Source: SAR324 cluster bacterium (lineage in GTDB: Bacteria; SAR324; NAC60-12). From it: a DNA stretch of 46,788 nucleotides. The notes under the pieces are model-generated. The model searched no databases. It was not told where the DNA came from and saw only the letters and a list, made by a program, of their open reading frames with translations. Below are positions 18,006-25,909 of the stretch, piece after piece. The stretch is taken from contig JADGAT010000038.1 of the NCBI GenBank assembly GCA_015231885.1, forward strand, positions 1-46,788, given 5' to 3'. Position numbers and translations under genes: made by a program. Numbering within the stretch: the stretch's first letter is position 1; each line of letters starts with the position of its first letter.

Positions 18006-18341
18006 ATGGAACTATCACATTCTGTTGAAAAACATGTTTGTATTGTTTTGATCGAGGGGGAACTCATTCAAAGTAAAGTAGAACATGTGAAAGAGTATGT
18101 AATATCTGCCCTGATTGATGAACAATCCAAAGGACTTATTCTTGACTTGAAACGAGTGGTGTACGTTGATACCGCCGGCGTTGCCATGATTTTAGTATTA
18201 TTTAGACACCTCAAGGAACAAGAAAAGAAGATGGCCATTTGCCAGCTGCCTAAAAATCTGAACGACCCGTTTGAGGTGATTCGCTTCAACAATCTAATTA
18301 CTATCTACAATACACAAGAGCAAGCACTAGCCTCCTTTTAA
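18006..18341 (+). CDS. STAS-domain anti-anti-sigma-like protein 1
   Basis: This 111-residue single STAS domain resembles SpoIIAA/RsbV antagonists of anti-sigma factors. The switch segment reads VYVDTAGVAMI, with Asp55-Thr56-Ala-Gly58, so Thr56 takes the place of the regulatory serine. It shares length, the MELSHSV/MKLSHSV beginning and overall pattern with the STAS gene at 19558, so the two are paralogues. No RsbW-type kinase or sigma factor is adjacent. A 294-base gap separates it from the histidine kinase upstream. A GAAGAG site lies a few bases before the ATG. Confidence 0.8.
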   Translation: MELSHSVEKHVCIVLIEGELIQSKVEHVKEYVISALIDEQSKGLILDLKRVVYVDTAGVAMILVLFRHLKEQEKKMAICQLPKNLNDPFEVIRFNNLITIYNTQEQALASF

Positions 18342-18381
18342 TCTCATTTGCCAACCACCCCACTCAGGGACGAGGTGATTC

Positions 18382-18891
18382 GTGTCAAAACATCTTGGAA
18401 AGCACCTGATTCAGTTGGGGATACTAGCCTTGATTGTATACCAAGTGGCTTTTACCTGGTATCCCATGTGGATCAGTGCAAAACAAATGGAGGGATTTGA
18501 TGCATCAGGCCTTCCAATTGAAAATGAGCAAGGGAAACGGGTCTATTTGTCGGCATTCAAAGGAAAACCTTTGATTATTAATGTCTGGGCAAGCTGGTGT
18601 TTGCCTTGCCGTATGGAACTTCCTTTCTTGGCCCAAATTTATCCACACCTCAATGAACAGGGAAAGCAACTGATTGGTGTCAATTTGCAAGAATCGCTGT
18701 CAACCATCCAGCAGTTTCGTCAAAAAGTTAAGATTCCATTTCCTGTGTTTCGAGATGCAGGCCCCCTGGCCCAGGCCCTCAATGTCCAGGTAGTTCCTTC
18801 AATCATTGTGGTAAACCGTCATGGCAAAATCGAATCCATCACTTTTGGATTTCGTCCATGGATACAAGCCTACCTTTTGTGGTGGGTATGA
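18382..18891 (+). CDS. TlpA-like membrane-anchored thioredoxin
   Basis: The 169-residue protein starts at GTG 18382, with GAGG about 7 bases upstream. An uncleaved N-terminal anchor (about 9-32, LIQLGILALIVYQVAFTWYP) is followed by a periplasmic thioredoxin fold with WCLPC (Cys73, Cys76) and cis-Pro in VQVVPSIIVVNRHG. This is the TlpA/ResA type used for disulfide reduction, often in cytochrome c or copper-centre maturation. The C-terminus ends soon after a tryptophan-rich WIQAYLLWWV. It lies 41 bp after STAS 1 and converges on the DUF6489-like gene. No cytochrome biogenesis gene is nearby, so the substrate is unknown. Confidence 0.85.
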   Translation: MSKHLGKHLIQLGILALIVYQVAFTWYPMWISAKQMEGFDASGLPIENEQGKRVYLSAFKGKPLIINVWASWCLPCRMELPFLAQIYPHLNEQGKQLIGVNLQESLSTIQQFRQKVKIPFPVFRDAGPLAQALNVQVVPSIIVVNRHGKIESITFGFRPWIQAYLLWWV

Positions 18892-18910
18892 CGCTTTCCC
18901 TCAAAAAAGC

Positions 18911-19204
18911 CTATTTTTTTTCTTTACCATCGTCCTTTTTATGATCATCGTCTTCCGTATTTATCGTACTGCTTCCCCCACTCATCAACGTCTGCCAAAA
19001 AGTTTTCTGCATACTGGAAAGCGTTTGCATGGATTCCGGCAAATAGGGCTTCAATAAATTAGCCGCATCAAAGCCTTCTACTCCAGACAACATCTTTTTT
19101 CGTACCTGGCTGAGCATTTCTTCCTGCAGCGGTTCTACATTAGGCAACCCCATGAACGATCGTAACTCGGCTGGGGTGATATCCACATCAATACGTATTT
19201 TCAT
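18911..19204 (-). CDS. DUF6489-like small protein
   Basis: The 97-residue protein begins MKIRIDVDITPAELRSFMGL, then PNVEPLQEEML, which is the opening of the DUF6489 family, seen mainly in proteobacteria and of unknown function. The C-terminal 20 residues are charged (Asp/Lys-rich) and likely disordered. A clear AGGAG site lies 6-7 bases before the ATG. The ORF is convergent with the TlpA-like gene, 19 bp apart. Function is not known. Confidence 0.65.
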   Translation of the reverse strand: MKIRIDVDITPAELRSFMGLPNVEPLQEEMLSQVRKKMLSGVEGFDAANLLKPYLPESMQTLSSMQKTFWQTLMSGGSSTINTEDDDHKKDDGKEKK

Positions 19205-19557
19205 TTAAAACTCCTATTTAATCTATTAACCAATGTTATTCTTAAATTTGCCGCAATTCAAATTTTCTTTTGAATCCGCCCAAACAAACTGTTTCTTTTG
19301 TCCCCCAATAATGATCATCTACAACATTTGCACAAAAACTACAGTAAAAATCGATAATACTTCATGATAATTGCGTTGCTCTTGTTATCAAGTAAATTTC
19401 TCAATGTATCCAAGCAAGAGAAAGTATCACCCACGACATCCGTATTGGCAGAATAAAAATATTGCTATTGTCCTTTCCTTGTATCAAACTGAAAGATTGC
19501 TGCACACTTCCAAACGCAGCTGTACAAGAAAGAACATCCTCATATTAATAAAGAAAC
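19205..19557. other. Intergenic region between divergent DUF6489 and STAS 2 genes
   Basis: This 353-base AT-rich stretch must hold the promoters of the minus-strand gene and of STAS 2. I found no consensus sigma-70 element with good spacing and no RNA gene. An open frame across 19371-19715 in the plus strand has no ribosome-binding site and runs over STAS 2 out of frame, so I treat it as a shadow. Confidence 0.4.
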
Positions 19558-19893
19558 ATGAAATTGTCTCACTCCGTGAAAAATGGTATTTGTTTCGTTG
19601 CCGTGGAAGGATCTCTGATTGCTCAGGATGCCATAGAGTTCAAAACAGAAATATTCGCACTATTGGAAAACACAAATTGCCGAGGACTTGTGGTGAACTG
19701 TCAACAGCTACATGAAATCCGTTCTGCAGGATTGGGGTACCTCGCCATGCTTTCACTCAATGCCGAGAAAATGCAAAAAGGGTTTGCCCTCTTTCAATTA
19801 TCAGAAAGCCTGCGTGCTATTTTTCAAACGACCAATCTGGATAAAAAAATTCAAATTTTTGATACAGAAGAAGACGCTCTAAATTACTGGTGA
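19558..19893 (+). CDS. STAS-domain anti-anti-sigma-like protein 2
   Basis: This is a 111-residue STAS domain, paralogous to the protein at 18006 (same length, similar MKLSHSV start, LEDALNYW-type end). The switch region is LHEIRSAGLGYL: the usual acidic residue before the serine is Arg55 and the phosphorylatable Ser56 is kept. Because both paralogues alter the usual D-S-x-G switch in different ways, they may answer to different kinases or sense independently. The ATG is preceded by AAAGAA. It converges on the DUF2959 lipoprotein gene after about 97 bp. Confidence 0.75.
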   Translation: MKLSHSVKNGICFVAVEGSLIAQDAIEFKTEIFALLENTNCRGLVVNCQQLHEIRSAGLGYLAMLSLNAEKMQKGFALFQLSESLRAIFQTTNLDKKIQIFDTEEDALNYW

Positions 19894-19990
19894 TGCCGAC
19901 CCCCTGATTTATGGATCACCTTTGAACTTCTAAATAAAGGAGACTCAATCGTTGTAACAAGGTTAAGGAGAAAACTGAAGGAGTTCAAAA

Positions 19991-20647
19991 CTACTGAATG
20001 GATTTTAAAAAACGGTCGGCTTCTTGAATAGAAGCTTCCATCTCTTCAATTAGTGTATTGACGTCTGATTGAACAATAATCAATTCTTTGTCTAACGATG
20101 CGATAGCACGAGCATTCAGATTGTGTTTGAGAAATAAAACATGGTCTTGAAATGCCGCTAACACGGGATCAACTTTAGACTCTGCGCGACGCATTGCACG
20201 AATGAGCTTCCGGTATTGTCTTTGAGTTTCTTGTAATTTTCTTTTACTGGACTGCTTTAAGCTCTTTTTTGAATATTGTTCCAGCTCTTTTTTCCACTCC
20301 TCAAACAAAGCATCTGCCACACGTTCTACATCATCTATTCGACTTTTTACTGTTTTTGCTTTCGCTTGACTGTCCTCAAATTCATCCTGCAGTTGTTCAT
20401 ATTTTTTTTCTAAATTACCTCCATCAAATTGGATGGCAGCCTTGAATTTTTCCAATGTAGACTTGAATTGTTCTTTTGTTGCCTGTTGCGCGTTTCGTGC
20501 GTCTTGCACACGGCTTACCAGGATATCTCTCTTATGGACACCCATCTTTTCCATGGTTTGATAATAGGCAGTTTCACAACTCGCAAAGAACAGAACATTG
20601 CACATGAGTACAAGTACCAAATTTGTTTTGTATATAAATCTCATCAT
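19991..20647 (-). CDS. DUF2959 family lipoprotein
   Basis: I start at the ATG at 20647 (or 20644), which gives a short positively charged N-terminus and hydrophobic core; the longer ATG at 20674 adds nine residues with no ribosome-binding site. The signal ends FFASC with Cys24 as the lipidation site. After this comes CETAYYQTMEKMGVHKRDIL, diagnostic of DUF2959, then long helical stretches typical of the family. Function is unknown in the literature known to me. The gene follows the second prkA by about 57 bp on the same strand and may be the tail of that operon, although the larger gap leaves room for its own promoter. Confidence 0.8.
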   Translation of the reverse strand: MMRFIYKTNLVLVLMCNVLFFASCETAYYQTMEKMGVHKRDILVSRVQDARNAQQATKEQFKSTLEKFKAAIQFDGGNLEKKYEQLQDEFEDSQAKAKTVKSRIDDVERVADALFEEWKKELEQYSKKSLKQSSKRKLQETQRQYRKLIRAMRRAESKVDPVLAAFQDHVLFLKHNLNARAIASLDKELIIVQSDVNTLIEEMEASIQEADRFLKSIQ

Positions 20648-20703
20648 TATTTCTTTAGTATAGATGTTGGTCATTTCGTGCCGATTTACTTAAAAAAAAG
20701 CAA

Positions 20704-23208
20704 TCAACTCAGAATTTTATGAAAATCAACAATATGCTTGCGTAGGGCAAAAACAATAGTATCCAGGGCAATTTCCCGTGAATAGGAAAACCGTTGAGAC
20801 ATATTCGTAAGAATTGCTTCAGCAAATTTTCTTATTTCTGGAGTATGGTGCTCATACTGCTGAGGATCATTGCGCTTATGGAAAAATGCGTTTTTTAGCA
20901 ACTCGGGGTTGATATTCTCATCCACTCTGCGATGAGAAAGCAACAATGCATGTTCCTTTGCAAAACAGCTCAAAAAGATATCATCTTTTGACGAAATGAG
21001 ATTTTTTCCTGTTTCCAGTACAAGCTCTCCAGCAGATTGCAGGTCTAAAAATTTTTCTGCAATTTCCTGCCGAAACAGTTGGTAGTTGGAATCAGAGCAA
21101 AGGATCTTTTCAAGAGACAGCATATAATTGAGATCAGGATCTTCTACCTTTTTTCCAGACGCAGGATCAATGAATGTGAATTTAGGAACCATGATGTGCG
21201 CAAACGCTTTGTTGTGGATTGCACGCGCCAAAAGAGCATGCTGCATGTAACGTCGCAAATCCATTTCGATACGCTTTGGATCACGATCCACTGTACAAAT
21301 CGTAATTTCATTAATAATAAGGGAATAATACAAACCTTTGACAGCCTGAACTAATCCTTGAAAATCTCCAAAATCACCTTCTCCTTCTGCTAACGTAATC
21401 GTCCCGATTTTCCGACTGGGGATATGGGATGTTTTATTACTGTATTGAGGATCAATTGCCAACCAGTGATGCAGTTCAGGGCCTTCAGCAATAAGGCGCT
21501 TCAGCTGACTTAGAAAAATTCCAACATGGATCTTACGGCCATCTGAGTTAGCAATGGTGTTGCGCATGATGTTTTGCAGCTGACGAATAGAAATACCGTG
21601 CTTTCCTTCATTTGGATAGTGTTCATTCCATAATTCACGCATGAATTCATCATCAATCAATTTCAGATGCGCATCCGTAAACAGTCCTGTACTGCGCAAA
21701 TTGACAGCATTCGGATGTTGGACAATGTGAGGAGTATAGCTCTCCGCATCGTATAATTTCAGGCCCAGACGCATGGCCTCATTACGGAATGGGTGCCAAT
21801 GAGGCAGGCGTTGGATGGTACCGACAGGGTCCTCAGCCTGAGACGAGTAGATGAACAATTTTTGTTCTGGCAAAATACTGTAATACACAGCTTTCTTCTC
21901 ATCACTCCAAGTCTCTGGCAATTTTTTCTTAATCGGAGGAAGCAAACGTGTCATCACCGAATAATAGGCAGCAATGCGCAGTAGGTTGGGATCGAAATCG
22001 AATTTTTCCCGCATATTGGACATATCGCGTTTGAGTATATCCATTTCTGAATTGGTATCCAGCAGGTAGTTTACAGGAGTTTTTTCGATGCGATCCAGCA
22101 ACTTCGATGAAGTCAACTGCTTCTCCAATAAAGCCATTTCCTCAATATTGGTCGTCAAAATAACGGTATTATCCAAAGGGGCCTGTGTGGATTCAACGGC
22201 AGCTTTACCACTACCAAGGAGCATCAATAGAGGTTTATAGTCGCTCTCTCCTGCACCATTTCCATTGCTCCCAAAAGCATCATGGATATGAAGAATGCCG
22301 CGATTGGAGTCAACCAATGCACCATCATACTGGTAAAATGTATTTCCAGGCAGGTGTTCTTTCAAAATAGCCCTATCCTCATCTACCAATTCGATGGGAT
22401 GAGTGTGGATTTTCAGTAACCGCAAGTCATCAATGTTTGAAATTCCTTTTGCCTGAGCATTGGAAAATTCTAGTTCTTCCACCCTAACCACTTCTTCAAG
22501 AATATCAAAAAGAGATTTCCCCTTATTACGTGGATTTTGAATCAATGCCTCAATGATATCCAGATGCCGCCTATCCAAAGAAGCATTGAGGTAATGGGAG
22601 GGAATCAGTATTTTTTTATACTCAGACCGCCCTTTATTGATTTGTTCAAACAATTCCCGTCTCGGGCAGGTAAAACCCCCCTCTTCTTTTTGCAAAATCA
22701 AGGGAAACAACAAAAGAGGACTATGCCGAAATGCAGAACGTATCTCCACGACCCGTCCTGAATCACTGGAAAATTGGAAGTAAAATGAGTACAGTTTAAT
22801 CGTTTCATGTTGAGTGTACTCTTCCAACGCCTGTGCAATCAAATCAACAATATTCGTTTTTCCAGAAGCAGGAGGGCCCACTAGTACAACTCCTCGATTG
22901 GGGCCGACCTCCTTATCTGCCGACTCCACAACATTCATGATCTGCTTAATACAGAATTCTTGACCAAAAACCGCATTGATTCCATTGGAGAACAAGTCTT
23001 TGAAAACATTGTAACTGATAATGGGCTCTCCACTGCGGATCACTATTTCAAAACCAAAATATTTGATGGATTCTGAGATACATGTAGAAGAAGTTTGCAG
23101 ATAATTTTCAGGACTCTCCAAGAACCCTTCTACAAACTCTGAAAACTTCACTGTTTTCTTACTCTGATATCCCAACAAGGCCTTATAATCGAACGAATTC
23201 ATAGACAC
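20704..23208 (-). CDS. Second PrkA-type AAA+ serine protein kinase
   Basis: This 834-residue protein has the PrkA AAA domain at the N-terminus (Walker A GPPASGKT at 111-118) and a long C-terminal half with the PrkA kinase-region pattern (for example TITLAEGEGDFGDFQGLVQAV and the YMLSLEKIL region). It is about 200 residues longer than E. coli YeaG (about 640 residues). It starts one base after the spoVR stop, so it is translationally coupled. The protein is quite different from the first PrkA in the same operon (25910-28129), indicating an old duplication. PrkA proteins are stress- and sporulation-linked kinases, sometimes reported as proteases; the target is unknown. Confidence 0.75.
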   Translation of the reverse strand: MSMNSFDYKALLGYQSKKTVKFSEFVEGFLESPENYLQTSSTCISESIKYFGFEIVIRSGEPIISYNVFKDLFSNGINAVFGQEFCIKQIMNVVESADKEVGPNRGVVLVGPPASGKTNIVDLIAQALEEYTQHETIKLYSFYFQFSSDSGRVVEIRSAFRHSPLLLFPLILQKEEGGFTCPRRELFEQINKGRSEYKKILIPSHYLNASLDRRHLDIIEALIQNPRNKGKSLFDILEEVVRVEELEFSNAQAKGISNIDDLRLLKIHTHPIELVDEDRAILKEHLPGNTFYQYDGALVDSNRGILHIHDAFGSNGNGAGESDYKPLLMLLGSGKAAVESTQAPLDNTVILTTNIEEMALLEKQLTSSKLLDRIEKTPVNYLLDTNSEMDILKRDMSNMREKFDFDPNLLRIAAYYSVMTRLLPPIKKKLPETWSDEKKAVYYSILPEQKLFIYSSQAEDPVGTIQRLPHWHPFRNEAMRLGLKLYDAESYTPHIVQHPNAVNLRSTGLFTDAHLKLIDDEFMRELWNEHYPNEGKHGISIRQLQNIMRNTIANSDGRKIHVGIFLSQLKRLIAEGPELHHWLAIDPQYSNKTSHIPSRKIGTITLAEGEGDFGDFQGLVQAVKGLYYSLIINEITICTVDRDPKRIEMDLRRYMQHALLARAIHNKAFAHIMVPKFTFIDPASGKKVEDPDLNYMLSLEKILCSDSNYQLFRQEIAEKFLDLQSAGELVLETGKNLISSKDDIFLSCFAKEHALLLSHRRVDENINPELLKNAFFHKRNDPQQYEHHTPEIRKFAEAILTNMSQRFSYSREIALDTIVFALRKHIVDFHKILS

Positions 23209-23209
23209 C

Positions 23210-24832
23210 TCAAAAGCGAAATGGTTGCTCAGAATTGCTTATTTTTTCCTGGATCTGCTCAAAAGACACTTCGGTGATCACTGCTTCTTTAAAAAGGTTC
23301 GCAGAAAAACTATAAAGCCAATTTTTCGAAATGAGGAACACTGGGCCTTTCCATATGAGATTCAAATTTTTTAGAGTGGGTTTAATCCAATTTTTTTTCA
23401 ACCGACGGCCGTCGTCACGATGATACAACAGCAATCCTCCATCCTGAAAATCAGTGTCAATGATATAAATCCGCGGACGATAAAAGTGAGTAAAAAATTT
23501 CAGCATTTCCTCTTTGACAGGCTGCGGATCAATCCACACCCAATAAGAGTCTTCTTTGATGACATCCTCAGGGGACAGTCCTATCTGCTGTGCTTCCCGT
23601 TTGTTGATACGATTTAGGTGAAACTCTTCAATCAATTCTACTGTTAAAAAGCGCCGTAAAAAATCATAGTCTGTGATGGTACCCACCAGGTGTTCCATCG
23701 CTTTGACCGGATCAGAACCATTGCCTCTATTCCAGTTTTCTTTTTTCTTTTGATCCGTTTCTTCTAAGTACTCCAGGCACACCTTGCCATCACGGTATAA
23801 CTCTTCAATATGATTCCACATATAAAATCCCAGATGATAAGGATTTCGCATATAATATGGACGAGGATAACAGACTCCAGAAAAGACTTTGGCATAATCA
23901 ATTATTCCTTTTACTGCTTTCTCTTTAAACAGTTCGAGCATGATCTTTTTTTCCCAGTACATAGCCCAGCCTTCATTCATGATTTGGGTTCGTATCACAA
24001 AATCATGGGTTGCATGAACGGTTGTCATGTAGTTCAAAATGGCTTTTTCGCCTTTGCTCACAGACGCATAATTGCAGAGAAATCCCATCACATCCTGGCA
24101 AGGTGCTTTGAGTGTATAGCCGTGTCGACTCATGGCTTCCTGATATATTTTCTTCCGCATTTCTTTTTTCCATGCTCCTTCTGCCGTTTCACTTTGCAAT
24201 AGGCGATTCATCGTATGGGAAAAAGGTTGCATCAGATCAGATTTTGCATCTTCAGGAACATACGTATCATGCTCCTGGTGATGCTGTAAGGAATCAGAGG
24301 AAATGGAACGTGCCAAATTAAACTGAGAATGGGGAGAAAGGAGAGGGACCAACGATTCACAGGCATTCCAGTATTGTAAAAATACTTTATCCCCCATCTG
24401 CTGCCTGGCTGCATTGGCCTTTTTGACCAGATACATGACATATTCGGTGCGATCTGAATTTGAGTCTTCGAGAACATTTAATTCAGAAAATTCGCAATGA
24501 CCACAAACATGAGCCATGACAGAAGCTTGCATCATTGGAGAATTGGTAGCATTGAGATAGGCATAAGAAGGGTTTCCTGTCTGCACCACTTCATAATACA
24601 GGCTGGATTCCTGCCCACTTTCGACACGATGTTTTTTAGTAATAACCCGCTTTCCTTCCCAAATATTAATAGGGCTGACTGGGTAAACATACTTTTCTAA
24701 CAGGGAGAGAAATTCCCAACTATCCAGGATAAAAAAACGAATTTCAGGCAGAGAGCGCCCCATTGCTTTGGCGTGATGCAAAACGCGTTGTTCCAGTCGA
24801 TACAACTCCGGGTCGGTTTTTACGGTTCGCAT
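23210..24832 (-). CDS. SpoVR family protein
   Basis: The 540-residue protein matches the SpoVR/YcgB family, needed for spore cortex formation in Bacillus and induced by RpoS in enterobacteria, with unknown biochemistry. Characteristic segments include GHCEFSELNVLEDSN, HTMNRLLQ, MNEGWAMYWEKKIM, PRPYYMRNPYHLGFYMWNHIEEL, and IEEFHLNRIN. Its start codon overlaps the yeaH stop by one base (TAATG), and the second prkA starts one base after its stop. Presence with PrkA and YeaH is the classic stress-associated trio, not evidence of sporulation. Confidence 0.9.
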   Translation of the reverse strand: MRTVKTDPELYRLEQRVLHHAKAMGRSLPEIRFFILDSWEFLSLLEKYVYPVSPINIWEGKRVITKKHRVESGQESSLYYEVVQTGNPSYAYLNATNSPMMQASVMAHVCGHCEFSELNVLEDSNSDRTEYVMYLVKKANAARQQMGDKVFLQYWNACESLVPLLSPHSQFNLARSISSDSLQHHQEHDTYVPEDAKSDLMQPFSHTMNRLLQSETAEGAWKKEMRKKIYQEAMSRHGYTLKAPCQDVMGFLCNYASVSKGEKAILNYMTTVHATHDFVIRTQIMNEGWAMYWEKKIMLELFKEKAVKGIIDYAKVFSGVCYPRPYYMRNPYHLGFYMWNHIEELYRDGKVCLEYLEETDQKKKENWNRGNGSDPVKAMEHLVGTITDYDFLRRFLTVELIEEFHLNRINKREAQQIGLSPEDVIKEDSYWVWIDPQPVKEEMLKFFTHFYRPRIYIIDTDFQDGGLLLYHRDDGRRLKKNWIKPTLKNLNLIWKGPVFLISKNWLYSFSANLFKEAVITEVSFEQIQEKISNSEQPFRF

Positions 24833-25896
24833 TATTGCACTCCAAACAATGTTTTGATGACATCAATTGTCTCTCTTTTATCATTGATTTCACTCAACCG
24901 TACAACCGGGTCCCGGCTGAATCGGGTGGCTACCTGTCGATTCAACAAACTGAGCCGTCCAGGCTGAACTTCAACAATCCCCACCCGATTGAATAAGGGA
25001 CGCATGGATTCTTCCAATGTTTCTAAAATACGTCGCGCATCATCATCAAACAGTTCCCCATCCCCAAAATAAAAGGCATAAAAATTTGTCCCGGTCGTGT
25101 CATACTCATTAAATGCCACCTGAAAAACCAATTCAAAGACTGCTGCAGCCTGCGTTCCACCCATGTTACTGACATTGTAAAAATCATTAGCCTGCACCTC
25201 ATAAGCATCCATATCATGGACAAAAAAACGGTGCTCTACATTGCCAGGGCCATAATTGTAATCCAACCAATTCTGCGTGAAGTTGACCAGGCGTTTTTCC
25301 AATTCCAAGCGCTCACCATAGGTAGAATACGAAATATCACCCATATAAAATACAACGGCTTTGAATTTCGGTTTTTCCACACGTTCTGGCAGCTTATAGC
25401 GTTTATCCCTGCGCCTGATCTGGACATCATATTGCCCTGTTTGCGGATTATAAGTCCCCATACCAAGGTTCGTTCGCAATGCACGTTTGAACGTACGCTT
25501 TTTGTCTAAAATCACACCAACTTGACCAAAGGTTTTAAACTCATAAGACACTTCCTTGATTTTTCCTTTTCCTTCTTTGGTCAGGTTAGGGAGGTCTAAA
25601 ACCGAAGAGATGAGTTCCATTAACTTATTAAAAGGGAGACTGAAACGCATTTTTCCACCACCCTCTTTTCCTGGTCCTTTTCCAGAACCTTGTCCGCTCC
25701 CTCCTTCATTTTCATAGACAAAGGTAGGGACTTCAATATCATCCATCTCCACGATGATATCACTGCCTCGATCACCAATACTGGTCAGATCCCCTTCATT
25801 AACCACATTTTCAATCAACTCATCGAGTTGTTCCTCAACAAATTCCGTGAAGGCGCCCTCTGATTCGTTGGATGAAATTTTTTCTTCACCAAACAT
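24832..25896 (-). CDS. yeaH: YeaH/DUF444 von Willebrand-factor-A-like protein
   Basis: The 354-residue protein is the metal-binding vWA-like partner of PrkA. A Gly-rich linker (GGSGQGSGKGPGKEGGG) lies at about 65-81. The MIDAS site is visible: Asp187-x-Ser189-x-Ser191 in MGDISYS, Thr248 in NMGGTQ and Asp279 in YFGDGE. It is shorter than E. coli YeaH (about 430 residues), mainly because the charged N-terminal part is reduced. The gene lies 13 bp after prkA1 and overlaps spoVR by one base. In E. coli, YeaG and YeaH act together in prolonged starvation. Confidence 0.9.
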   Translation of the reverse strand: MFGEEKISSNESEGAFTEFVEEQLDELIENVVNEGDLTSIGDRGSDIIVEMDDIEVPTFVYENEGGSGQGSGKGPGKEGGGKMRFSLPFNKLMELISSVLDLPNLTKEGKGKIKEVSYEFKTFGQVGVILDKKRTFKRALRTNLGMGTYNPQTGQYDVQIRRRDKRYKLPERVEKPKFKAVVFYMGDISYSTYGERLELEKRLVNFTQNWLDYNYGPGNVEHRFFVHDMDAYEVQANDFYNVSNMGGTQAAAVFELVFQVAFNEYDTTGTNFYAFYFGDGELFDDDARRILETLEESMRPLFNRVGIVEVQPGRLSLLNRQVATRFSRDPVVRLSEINDKRETIDVIKTLFGVQ

Positions 25897-25909
25897 AACT
25901 CCCCAGCCA

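Noticed and set aside
19371..19715. Plus-strand ORF of 114 residues
   Set aside because: It has no ribosome-binding site and overlaps the STAS gene in another frame.
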